Positions 1 to 7,186 of a stretch of DNA of 29,089 nucleotides are shown here, in pieces (position 1 is the stretch's first letter; every line of letters begins with the position of its first letter). Where the stretch lies: assembly GCA_964475205.1 (NCBI GenBank), contig CAYYVQ010000034.1, forward strand, positions 1-29,089. The letters run 5' to 3'. Source of the stretch: CAYSRM01 sp964475205. GTDB lineage: Bacteria > Verrucomicrobiota > Kiritimatiellia > UBA8416 > CAYSRM01. The notes below the pieces were generated by a model that was not told where the DNA came from, made no database searches, and saw only the letters and a program-made list of their open reading frames with translations. A program made the position numbers and the translations under genes.

Positions 1-196
1 GAGCAGCGTGAGATTCAGAGGCAGCGGGTTACGGGATAACCCGCTGTACGTGTGGTGAGTACAGCAGGTTGTGTCAACCTGCTGCTGCGTGAGATGAGAG
101 AGCAGCGTGAGATCAGAGGCAGCGGGTTACGGGATAACCCGCTGTACGTATGGAGAGTACAGCAGGTTGTGTCAACCTGCTGCTTCGTGAGATGGC
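1..196. repeat. Tandem BIME-like repeat: two ~98-bp units, each with two REP-like palindromes
   Basis: Two near-identical units begin at 1 and 100; the second lacks one T. Each contains palindrome A (22-46 and 120-144; 10-bp stem CAGCGGGTTA, loop CGGGA) and palindrome B (62-84 and 160-182; 10-bp stem CAGCAGGTTG, loop TGT). Read so that the sequence GTA precedes the stem foot CAGC, A lies on the minus strand and B on the plus strand, so each unit is a head-to-head REP pair as in bacterial interspersed mosaic elements. The same palindrome recurs at 28030-28210. The array may continue left of the window. It lies just upstream of rnc and could be in its leader. Confidence 0.85.
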
Positions 197-264
197 GGCA
201 GGGGCGAGATGAACCCCGCCCTTTTTGGAAGAGCAGAGAGCCGGATTCGAAGAAAGGGACGAGG

Positions 265-993
265 ATGGAAAAGAGCATAGCAAAGAAGTTCAGAGAACTG
301 GAAAAGAAGATAGGACACAAATTCAAAAACAAGAAGCTGCTTGAGCTTGCTTTGACTCATCCCTCGTTTCGTTTCGAGACCCCTGGTATCGACGAGGATA
401 ACCAGAGGTTGGAGTTTCTTGGCGATGCGGCGCTTGGATTTGTGAGCGCTGTATATCTGTACAGGACTTATGAAGAGATAGACGAAGGAGATCTGACTCT
501 CAGACGGAGCGCGCTTACAAGCGGGAAAGCGCTGGCTGATGCCGCAGGCGAGATAGAACTTGGTTCGTATGTGAGAATGGGGAAAGGCGAGGCTATGTCC
601 GGGGGTCAGACCAGGCAGTCGACGCTGGCCGATGCCCTGGAAGCGGTGATAGGCGCGGCATATCTTGACGGCGGCATCAAGGCGGTGCAGTCTGTATTCA
701 GAAAGATATTAAAGGACAGGGTATGCGAGTCCGGGCCTGTGGAATGGAAAACAAATCCAAAAGGAAAACTTCAGGAATATTCGCAGCGGATTTTCAAGAC
801 TCAGCCTGTGTACAAGCTTGAGAAGACCGAAGGTCCCGCTCATGAAAGAGTATTCACCAGCGAGGTTGAACTTGGAGACGGCCGCTCCGCGAAGGCCTCC
901 GGACGAAGCAAGCAGGATGCGGAAGCTTCTGCAGCCATGGAACTTCTGAAACATATATATTCCGGCAGATCCCCTCGGCAGCCGGGCGGCTGA
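265..993 (+). CDS. rnc: Ribonuclease III
   Basis: Endoribonuclease that cuts double-stranded RNA, processing rRNA precursors and some mRNAs in the cytoplasm. The 242-aa product has the usual two-part layout: an N-terminal RNase III domain with the signature RLEFLGDAAL (E50, D54) and the second metal-binding motif LADALEAVIGA (D123, E126), then a double-stranded RNA-binding domain at about residues 165-231. Length and residues are normal. The frame is open further upstream to position 52, but that stretch translates the palindromic repeats, so I start at ATG 265, preceded by purine-rich AAAGGG/GAGG, where homology begins (MEKSIAKKFRELEKKIG). It is followed after about 105 bp by pseudopilin genes, an unusual neighbour. 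The hairpins just upstream could be leader structures that the enzyme itself acts on; that is speculation. Confidence 0.95.
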   Translation: MEKSIAKKFRELEKKIGHKFKNKKLLELALTHPSFRFETPGIDEDNQRLEFLGDAALGFVSAVYLYRTYEEIDEGDLTLRRSALTSGKALADAAGEIELGSYVRMGKGEAMSGGQTRQSTLADALEAVIGAAYLDGGIKAVQSVFRKILKDRVCESGPVEWKTNPKGKLQEYSQRIFKTQPVYKLEKTEGPAHERVFTSEVELGDGRSAKASGRSKQDAEASAAMELLKHIYSGRSPRQPGG

Positions 994-1099
994 TAAGCAG
1001 GGCCGCAGCGCCGGAATAATAGCCGCCCGAATACAGGATGAGTGTATTGTGTGCGAATGGGGACAATGAATGGCCGGCCGTGAAAAGGAATAAACATTG

Positions 1100-1534
1100 A
1101 TGGCAAGGCGGATTAGAAGACCACAGCGGCTCTCCTTTGAGCCGCGCAATGCTTTTACCCTTATTGAAGCGCTTGTCAGCGTAACAGCGCTTTCGGTCGG
1201 AATCGTGCTTATTCTGCAGACCTTCGGCGCCGCTTCATCTATTCTTGATTCTACCCGCACCAGCATCCGGGGAAGTCTGCTGTTGCGGAACCGCGTTTCA
1301 GGGATTGTGCTTGACGCCGAGCGCGGCGGGATTGAAACGGGATATATATCGGGACGTTTTAATGAGCCATTCGAAAACTATCGGTGGAGGATCAGGATTG
1401 ATGAATTGTCCAGGGTTTCCCGCGACAGTGTTGTTTTTAAATTTTACAAGGTACAGGCCGAAACAATAGAAGATAACAGCGGCATGAAATCACGCCTTGT
1501 TACCCGGGTGTGCGCGACTGAAAAGGCTGAATAA
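1100..1534 (+). CDS. gspI: Type II secretion minor pseudopilin, GspI-like
   Basis: Predicted minor pseudopilin of a type II secretion system, an inner-membrane protein that is cleaved and methylated by prepilin peptidase and assembled at the tip of the pseudopilus. The 144-aa product has a basic leader of 18 residues followed by FTLIEALVSV, the type IV pilin-like N-terminus with the conserved Glu at mature position 5, and a hydrophobic helix. The residue before the cleavage site is Ala rather than the usual Gly. I start at ATG 1100 with AAGGA upstream; a TTG at 1097 is the alternative. The stop overlaps the next ATG by one base (TAATG), so it is co-translated with the GspJ-like gene. Its identity as GspI rather than GspH comes mostly from gene order I-J-K and size. 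Confidence 0.75.
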   Translation: MARRIRRPQRLSFEPRNAFTLIEALVSVTALSVGIVLILQTFGAASSILDSTRTSIRGSLLLRNRVSGIVLDAERGGIETGYISGRFNEPFENYRWRIRIDELSRVSRDSVVFKFYKVQAETIEDNSGMKSRLVTRVCATEKAE

Positions 1535-2136
1535 TGCGGAACAGAGTTTTATCATCAAAAGGCTTTACTCTTGTGGAGCTGATCGCCGTAATGTCTATTC
1601 TTGCCGTGGTCACGGGGGTTGTTGTTGCCAGTTTTTCGGCCGGGATGCGTGTTTTGGAAGCCGCGACGGGCTTTAACCGGGGGGATGCGGAGGTGGCGCC
1701 GGGGATAGAAATTCTCCAGAAGGACCTGATGAACTCATTTGCGTTCTACAGTATAGATTTTGAAGGAGATGATTCCCGCATTTCTTTTGCGACGTTGGCG
1801 CACGGCGGGGAGGCCGGCCACGAATATGAACGCATTTCACGGGTTGAATATTTCCTTGACCGCAACAAAGAGGCGCTTGTGCGAAGAATTGCTGTTTTTC
1901 CCCCAGGCATAGACAGCCGGGAGGCGAAGGAAGAAACAATAATCGATGGTCTGGATTTTCTCAAATTTTCCTATTTCGAGCCGGACAGTGAGAGCGGGGG
2001 CCAATGGGTAGAGGTTTGGGAGGATGCGACCAATCTTCCGGCAGCCGTCCAGGCGAGGATTGGGTTTGGGACGCGGGGGGCGGGTTATGAATTCAGGTGG
2101 GCCAGGCGCGTTGGCGCCCCCGGGGAGCTGAAATAA
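1534..2136 (+). CDS. gspJ: Type II secretion minor pseudopilin, GspJ-like
   Basis: Predicted minor pseudopilin GspJ, which together with GspI and GspK forms the pseudopilus tip complex. The 200-aa product begins with a 10-residue leader ending SKG, followed by FTLVELIAVMSILAVVTG: canonical Gly at -1, Phe at +1, Glu at +5 and a hydrophobic helix. The globular part contains a stretch typical of GspJ (RVEYFLDRNKEALVRR, about residues 105-120), where the family usually reads VRYxL...L.R. It overlaps the preceding gene by one base, and the next gene's ATG follows its stop by two bases, which fits an operon of tip pseudopilins. The core genes for secretin, ATPase and major pseudopilin are not in the window. 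Confidence 0.85.
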   Translation: MRNRVLSSKGFTLVELIAVMSILAVVTGVVVASFSAGMRVLEAATGFNRGDAEVAPGIEILQKDLMNSFAFYSIDFEGDDSRISFATLAHGGEAGHEYERISRVEYFLDRNKEALVRRIAVFPPGIDSREAKEETIIDGLDFLKFSYFEPDSESGGQWVEVWEDATNLPAAVQARIGFGTRGAGYEFRWARRVGAPGELK

Positions 2137-2138
2137 AA

Positions 2139-3137
2139 ATGAGACGTTGCCCCAAAAAAGGAAGCATTCTTATTCTTACGCTTTGGACTATTTTCTTTCT
2201 TGCCGCGCTGGCAGTAGCAGTTGGATCTTACGTTAAGTTAAATGTGGCGCTTGCTTCCAAAGCTGATGTCGGCGCGCGCGCATATTTCTGTGCTTTGGCC
2301 GGCATTGAAATGGCAAGGGCGGAAGCTGTCGGGGATACTAATGGATGGGATGGAGCTGGAGACGACTGGTATGACAATCCCGGCCTTTTCAGGAAGGCTG
2401 AATGCGGTCGCGATCATTTCAGCCTTTTCGGGCGAATAGCGCGGAATGGAAATGTTGTTACAAATTATGGTTTAACAGATGAAGGAAGCCGGATAAATAT
2501 AAATGAGGCTGATGAACCGCTTCTTGCCGCAATGTGGCAGATAATAGGCGGCGCGGACAATGAGACCGCAACGGAACTGGCCCATTCCGTTCTCGACTGG
2601 CGCGACCCTGATGATGATCCATTGACACAGGGAGCTGAGAGCCGCTACTATGCAGCATTGGATTCGCCGTATAAGAACCGCAACGATCAATTTGCCCATT
2701 TGCATGAGTTGTTGCTGGTTAGAGGCGTTACAGGCGGGCTCTTCTCCCGTGTCCGACCGTATCTTACGGTATACGGGGATGGGAAAGTGAATATGAATAC
2801 AGCTTCAGCTCCAGTCCTGACGTGTATTGCCCTTGGAAGCGGATCCGGCGAAGAAGTTGCGTTTTCTCTTGCCAGCAAGATAGTTGCTGTTACAGGATCA
2901 GGCGGTCGATTTGAGGAACACAATTTTGAAGCCGTTCGGAGAATTTTGAGCGAATCCGGTGATATCACTGCTGATGAGAAGAACGCGTTGTCGCGATGTT
3001 TTGAAAAGTTGGCGGTCAGCTCCGAATATCTGCGAGGACGTTCATACGGCCTGGTTTCGGGCAAGCCAAAGTTTAACAGGATTATTGAATTTGTTATTAA
3101 AAAAGCGGATGGACGCGTGGTTTTCTGGTTGGAATAA
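2139..3137 (+). CDS. gspK: Type II secretion pseudopilin GspK
   Basis: The largest minor pseudopilin, which caps the pseudopilus tip. The 332-aa product has a short leader KKG, a hydrophobic N-terminal helix (SILILTLWTIFFLAALAV) lacking Glu at +5, as is normal for GspK, and the large helical domain with family landmarks: TDEGSRININEA, the motif DWRDPDDDPLTQGAE followed by YY, a stretch reading FAHLHELLLVRGVT, and YGDGKVNMNTA. These match the tandem helix-hairpin-helix-like region of GspK and are the clearest evidence that the three genes belong to type II secretion rather than type IV pili. I choose ATG 2139, with GGGGAG about 11 bases upstream; an ATG at 2097 in the same frame would overlap gspJ by 40 bp. 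Confidence 0.92.
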   Translation: MRRCPKKGSILILTLWTIFFLAALAVAVGSYVKLNVALASKADVGARAYFCALAGIEMARAEAVGDTNGWDGAGDDWYDNPGLFRKAECGRDHFSLFGRIARNGNVVTNYGLTDEGSRININEADEPLLAAMWQIIGGADNETATELAHSVLDWRDPDDDPLTQGAESRYYAALDSPYKNRNDQFAHLHELLLVRGVTGGLFSRVRPYLTVYGDGKVNMNTASAPVLTCIALGSGSGEEVAFSLASKIVAVTGSGGRFEEHNFEAVRRILSESGDITADEKNALSRCFEKLAVSSEYLRGRSYGLVSGKPKFNRIIEFVIKKADGRVVFWLE

Positions 3138-3164
3138 CCCAGGTTAGAAAGGAAAAGAGAGAAA

Positions 3165-4256
3165 ATGGATAAAGTCGGAATTGGCATTGTTGGAATCGGA
3201 GGGATGGGCAGGAATCATGCGAGATCCATACTCGCAGGCAGAGTTAAGAGGGCTGAATTGACTGCTGTCTGCGACTTGAACGACGAGTATCTTTCGCATT
3301 TTGACGAGAGTATACTCAAATTCAAAGACTACGAAAAATTTCTGCAGAACGAAAAAGTTGATGCCGTAATTATTGCAACTCCCCATTACAGTCACACTCC
3401 TCTGGGCATAGCCGCGCTGGAAGCCGGGAAACATGTGCTGGTTGAGAAGCCCATATCCGTGCATAAGGCCGATTGTGAGAAACTGATAGGCGCCCATACG
3501 AACAAGGACCAGGTTTTTGCCGCAATGTTCCAGCTTAGATGCGATCCTCTGAACGCAAAAATCAAGGCATTAATAAGTAACGGTGAATTGGGCAGGTTGA
3601 TAAGGGTGAACTGGATAATCACCACCTGGTACCGAACAGCGGCGTATTACAGGCAGGGCGGGTGGCGCGGCACATGGGAAGGGGAAGGCGGGGGCGTACT
3701 CATGAACCAGGCTCCGCATCAGTTGGATCTTTTTCAATGGTTCTGCGGTATGCCCGTCAAAGTCCGGGGGTTCTGCGGCCTGGGCAAGCGGCATGATATT
3801 GAAGTTGAGGACGAAGTAACAGCGTACATGGAGTATGAAAACGGGGCGACAGGAACTTTTATATCTTCTACCTGCGAGGCTCCGGGAACAAACAGACTTG
3901 AGATTACCGGTGAGAACGGCCGGCTTATACTTGAAGACGGGAAGATCGCGTTCAGACGGAATGAAGTTTCCGCGCTTGAATGGCTCGAAACATGTCAGAG
4001 AGCTTTCGCCAAGCCTCCGGTGTGGGATGTAAGCATACCTGCCCAGGGAAAGGACACGAAGCATGTTGGCATTATCACTAACTTTATTGATGCCATTCTT
4101 GACGGGGCGCCGCTGATTGCCTCTGCCGGGGAGGGAATCAACTCAGTTGAGCTGGCTAACGCGATACTTTATTCTTCTTTGAAGGACAGGCCGGTGAACA
4201 TGCCGCTGGACGGAAAAGAGTTTGAGGCAGAGCTGGAGCGTTTGAAGAAGGCCTGA
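3165..4256 (+). CDS. Gfo/Idh/MocA family NAD(P)-dependent oxidoreductase
   Basis: Predicted sugar or cyclitol dehydrogenase of the Gfo/Idh/MocA family, 363 aa, cytoplasmic. The N-terminal Rossmann fold has GIVGIGGMGRNHA at residues 8-20, and the family signature EKP occurs in VLVEKPISV at about residue 92, the Lys that contacts cofactor and substrate. The second half has GGGVLMNQAPHQLDLFQWF, in which the His is the usual catalytic-region residue. The substrate cannot be read from sequence. A strong ribosome site (AAAGGAAAAGAG) precedes ATG 3165. It follows gspK by 27 bp on the same strand, so it may be read from the same transcript, but a functional link to secretion is not apparent. A second family member lies at 20880-21920; the two are clearly different proteins, not a recent duplication. 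Confidence 0.9.
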   Translation: MDKVGIGIVGIGGMGRNHARSILAGRVKRAELTAVCDLNDEYLSHFDESILKFKDYEKFLQNEKVDAVIIATPHYSHTPLGIAALEAGKHVLVEKPISVHKADCEKLIGAHTNKDQVFAAMFQLRCDPLNAKIKALISNGELGRLIRVNWIITTWYRTAAYYRQGGWRGTWEGEGGGVLMNQAPHQLDLFQWFCGMPVKVRGFCGLGKRHDIEVEDEVTAYMEYENGATGTFISSTCEAPGTNRLEITGENGRLILEDGKIAFRRNEVSALEWLETCQRAFAKPPVWDVSIPAQGKDTKHVGIITNFIDAILDGAPLIASAGEGINSVELANAILYSSLKDRPVNMPLDGKEFEAELERLKKA

Positions 4257-4274
4257 GGTCAGGGCAGATGCGCA

Positions 4275-4296
4275 GGCGCTGGATGTTTGTAGCGCC
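4275..4296. terminator. Small hairpin between convergent genes
   Basis: GGCGCT and AGCGCC (4275-4280, 4291-4296) form a 6-bp stem with a 10-base loop between the stop codons of two converging genes. There is no T-run on either strand, so an intrinsic terminator is only a possibility suggested by position. Confidence 0.25.
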
Positions 4297-4341
4297 ATTA
4301 CTGGACTGCCGACCCGAAGAATCCTGCGCTTTTTCTCTTTT

Positions 4342-6333
4342 TTAATGAGCCAGCGAGTGTCCTTTGAAGGAACATTCGGGCGGGGTTCCTACAGGATTGA
4401 CAGAGTATGAGCCGTTTTCTGGACATGCCGGCAGTCTGCCGCCCGGGAGGTATTTTCCAAGCAATTCCAGGGGAACTATATTTCCTTTTTTCAGGTCCTG
4501 GTCGAGCGCAGCCTGTTCTTTTGCTGCGTCGAGCAATTTGAGATTATTCACGCATTCGCTGGTTGCCTGGGCTTCGGACGGAGCTTCAGGCTGGGGCCCG
4601 GCCATTCCTGACATTATTGCCTGGAAATAAAGTCCGCCTATTGCGCTTGCGGAATTTTTCATTGTCAGGATTTCATCAAGCGTGATCCTGGTTACGCTTT
4701 TGATCCGGTTTCCGTCTTTAACCGCATAGCCGGCGATTCCGCCCGGCGAATCAGGAATCATGTTGAGCATTTGTCTGTTTGCTCCGGGCAAAGCAGCAAG
4801 AATGGATTTTACGGCGGAAAGCGGTTTGATTGTGTATAGCAAAACCGGGTTATATTTGCCTTCAGAAAACAGCCTTTCGAACAGTTGATTTTTTTCGACA
4901 GGGTTTACCGCTGTTTTGCCATCTTTGAGCCGCTTGATCACATTATTCATTATCGTGGGCGACCCCATAGTCTGAATCATGTTTTCATTCACGACGGCGA
5001 ATTCAGTTTGCATGTTTTTAAGCCATGATGGCAGAGAGGGCTGCTGAGACTGAGGTGTTTGTGTTGCATTGGAAAGGTCAATGATGTAGCTGAAGCGCTG
5101 AATAGTGATGTTTTTATGCGTTCTAGGTTCCATGGTTTTTATTGAAAAACCGGGAGATAGACCGGCATATGTTTCATTATAGTCTACAAGGTTCTTCTTT
5201 ATGTAATCCATGGCTAGCTGTTTGCTTTTTATTTCAACAGCCTGAATAGTTGCCAGCCTGCCTCCGTCAGCGGGGACGAGTCCCATTGTGAAGCCGCCTG
5301 AATAAAGCCCCTTGACCTCTTTGAGGGCTTTCTCCATCCTTTCTATACTTTCGTCTACAGGCCCCATTGATTCATTTATTTCACCCAAAAAGCTGAAATA
5401 AGGATCAATGAAGTAATCGAACGCTTGTATTCCTCCCGCTACAAATTTTATGGGAGCGTCACCTGGCACAAGGTTCCTGTAGGCTTTCGAAGCGGGAGAA
5501 ATGGCGTCAAGAGCTTCCGCCATCTCTGTTTCCGGCAGCGCTTCAATGTCGCTTCGGATCTCGACAACACTTTTTTTCATGTTGTGATCAATTGCTATTC
5601 TTACAGACTTCATATCTTTGAGTAAAGTCAGCAGTAGATCCATTTGAGCTTTTGCCAGTTGTGAATGGTTTATTGACTGTCCAGCAGGCGAGGACATCGA
5701 AGAAGTGTTTTTCATCTGCGAGGTTGTCTCCTGTGCGACCGAGCGCATCAACGGCATGATTTTGGTTATGTCGATGCCCACTCGCAACACTCCGGGTGTC
5801 TCGTCAATAAGTCCGACCCTTATAGCGGCAGGTTTCTTTGCAGAGGCAACCAAGGCTGTGTTGGATTCAACTGTAGAAATTACTGCATGTCTTCCACTTA
5901 TTTCAGCGAAAATTTCATGCCCGGTCTTACTTGAGAAATGGTGAATATCATTTCGGATTTCCGGTTTACCCATGGATTCAATAAGCGCTTCGAGATATGC
6001 ACTGCCGTCGCCGGTGACCGGGAGGACAAGCACAAAAGGCGGTTCTGAACGTTGAAGCGCTGACAGGTTTGAGGCATCTTCCGGCAAAATCATATACCCG
6101 CATATCTTGCGGCTGGTGTCTATTCCTTTCATGTTGTCTACTTGCATCAGTTTAGACAGCGCTGAACTCATTTGTTGTGCCTGATTTGTTGCTCCGAAAA
6201 GACGGGCAACATTATCAAATTTGCGGATCAGAGAGTCTGAGCTTTCGATTTCGAATGCCATTGTGACTTTCTCTTTTGCCTCTGCGGCTACCGATAATGT
6301 CATTATCAGGACTGCAATAATCATCTTCTTCAT
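4342..6333 (-). CDS. Exported 663-aa protein of unknown function with pseudopilin-like C-terminal tail
   Basis: Not a family I can name. The N-terminus is a clear signal peptide (about residues 1-19, ending AEA), so the protein is exported. Residues about 20-590 are soluble, with repeated statements such as PFVLVLPVTGDG and a pattern of alternating strands and helices; they may belong to the DUF3352-like group of long periplasmic proteins, but I cannot show that. The last 71 residues differ in style: CVNNLKLLDAAKEQAAL, then a proline/glycine-rich segment with PACPENGSY and PPECSFKGHSLAH. That arrangement (Cys-helix, CPxxGxY, PxCSxxGH) resembles the C-terminal tail of pseudopilin-like proteins in Lentisphaerota and Verrucomicrobiota. 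Four Cys in the tail could form disulfides outside the membrane. It starts 12 bp after cdd, so the two are probably co-transcribed. Confidence 0.7.
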   Translation of the reverse strand: MKKMIIAVLIMTLSVAAEAKEKVTMAFEIESSDSLIRKFDNVARLFGATNQAQQMSSALSKLMQVDNMKGIDTSRKICGYMILPEDASNLSALQRSEPPFVLVLPVTGDGSAYLEALIESMGKPEIRNDIHHFSSKTGHEIFAEISGRHAVISTVESNTALVASAKKPAAIRVGLIDETPGVLRVGIDITKIMPLMRSVAQETTSQMKNTSSMSSPAGQSINHSQLAKAQMDLLLTLLKDMKSVRIAIDHNMKKSVVEIRSDIEALPETEMAEALDAISPASKAYRNLVPGDAPIKFVAGGIQAFDYFIDPYFSFLGEINESMGPVDESIERMEKALKEVKGLYSGGFTMGLVPADGGRLATIQAVEIKSKQLAMDYIKKNLVDYNETYAGLSPGFSIKTMEPRTHKNITIQRFSYIIDLSNATQTPQSQQPSLPSWLKNMQTEFAVVNENMIQTMGSPTIMNNVIKRLKDGKTAVNPVEKNQLFERLFSEGKYNPVLLYTIKPLSAVKSILAALPGANRQMLNMIPDSPGGIAGYAVKDGNRIKSVTRITLDEILTMKNSASAIGGLYFQAIMSGMAGPQPEAPSEAQATSECVNNLKLLDAAKEQAALDQDLKKGNIVPLELLGKYLPGGRLPACPENGSYSVNPVGTPPECSFKGHSLAH

Positions 6334-6345
6334 ATTTTTTCCCCG

Positions 6346-6792
6346 CTATTCAGTTTTTTGCCTGCTGAACGAAAATGCTTCGGGCAGCAATTTGCCTAGA
6401 GTTATTGTCTGGAAATCATCCAGGTCTGTAATAAACGCGGTGGCTACGGGAGTTCCAGGCTTACAGAACTCTGCAAGGACCTGGCGGCATGCCCCGCAGG
6501 GGTACGGATAATTTATTTCGGCAGTTGCTTTGCCCGAAGTCCCAGGACGCGCGACTATTGCCAGGGCAGTGATTTCACGGTTTCCCGCGGATACTGCTGA
6601 AACTACTGCCGCTTGTTCAGCGCATATTGTGAGGCCATAAGAAGCGTTTTCAACATTGCAGCCGGTAAAAATAATCCCGCCGGAACACAGGACCGCCGCG
6701 CCGATGTTGTATTTTGAGTATGGCGCATAAGCGACTTGAGACGCTTTTGCCGCTGCTTTAAGGATACTTTCAAAGTCGATTTCAGGTTGCAT
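6346..6792 (-). CDS. cdd: Cytidine deaminase
   Basis: Deaminates cytidine and deoxycytidine to uridine and deoxyuridine in pyrimidine salvage. The 148-aa product is the size of the small homotetrameric class. It has the zinc site: TICAEQAA with Cys57 and the proton-shuttling Glu59, and PCGACRQ with Cys99 and Cys102. The substrate-binding stretch SKYNIGAAV and NVENASYG are also present. I start at ATG 6792, which has AGGAG six bases upstream; the frame stays open to 6858, but that part runs into the terminal repeat of the adjacent mobile element. Thymidine phosphorylase at 8523-9827 acts in the same pathway, but a + strand gene separates them. Confidence 0.95.
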   Translation of the reverse strand: MQPEIDFESILKAAAKASQVAYAPYSKYNIGAAVLCSGGIIFTGCNVENASYGLTICAEQAAVVSAVSAGNREITALAIVARPGTSGKATAEINYPYPCGACRQVLAEFCKPGTPVATAFITDLDDFQTITLGKLLPEAFSFSRQKTE

Positions 6793-6852
6793 GGCACTCC
6801 TGTCTCCAGTGTTGTGATAATACTTCGGTTTCAACTGGATGGCAAGCGCAAG

Positions 6853-7050
6853 CAGCAATTCTCATTATGGCCTCTTTCCGCCAAAACCTATTTGTATAAC
6901 GATGTGCGTAGTAGCGCGGGCTTCACCGAAGCCCAGCGCTCTTGGGGCCTCGGCTTCGGTGAAGCCGGGCCTACTCGCGCGTGGCTGCAATATCGTGCCG
7001 GAACTCTGGCCACACCAAACGTGGCAAAATGGCCATAATTAGAATTGCTG
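6853..7050. mobile_element. MITE-like 198-bp element with 9-bp target duplication
   Basis: The left end (CAGCAATTCTCATTATGGCC, 6853-6872) and right end (GGCCATAATTAGAATTGCTG, 7031-7050) are inverted repeats matching at 19 of 20 positions, with weaker similarity continuing inward. Immediately outside each end is the same 9-mer AAGCGCAAG (6844-6852 and 7051-7059), as expected of a target-site duplication. The interior has no transposase and no convincing gene, so the element would be non-autonomous. It fills about half of the 394-bp space between cdd and the divergent glycosidase-like gene. The left copy of the target sequence lies 52 bp upstream of the cdd start. Confidence 0.75.
6911..6974. 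repeat. Internal inverted repeat inside the MITE-like element
   Basis: Arms 6911-6933 and 6952-6974 are inverted copies sharing the perfect core GGCTTCACCGAAGCC / GGCTTCGGTGAAGCC, separated by 18 bases. Each core is itself nearly palindromic (GGCTTC...GAAGCC). The structure could fold as a long stem in RNA or single-stranded DNA and is probably part of the element. Confidence 0.75.
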
Positions 7051-7127
7051 AAGCGCAAGTGTAGACATGCTGCCGGCTGTCCAGTGTGCAAGGAAAGAAG
7101 TCGGGTCATGATTTCAGAGGTTGCTTA

Positions 7128-7157
7128 TTGTTAGTTACAGAGGATCTGTGGTAAAGT
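7128..7157 (+). promoter_or_regulatory. Possible sigma70-type promoter for the glycosidase-like gene
   Basis: TTGTTA (7128-7133) and TAAAGT (7152-7157) are separated by 18 bases, and a start would fall about 20 bases before the GGGAGG ribosome site of the gene at 7187. Each box matches 4 of 6 consensus bases. It lies outside the MITE-like element. Confidence 0.3.
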
Positions 7158-7186
7158 CTGGCATTTTGAAATAACAGGGAGGCAAT

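Noticed and set aside
1..196. CRISPR array
   Set aside because: Only two copies of a 98-bp unit with near-identical contents, no variable spacers of uniform length and no cas genes nearby; the palindromes also occur singly at the other end of the window.
52..264. N-terminal extension of RNase III to position 52
   Set aside because: The stretch translates the palindromic repeats into low-complexity sequence and family similarity begins at ATG 265.
6853..7050. A complete insertion sequence
   Set aside because: Only 198 bp with no transposase reading frame, so it can be at most a non-autonomous element.
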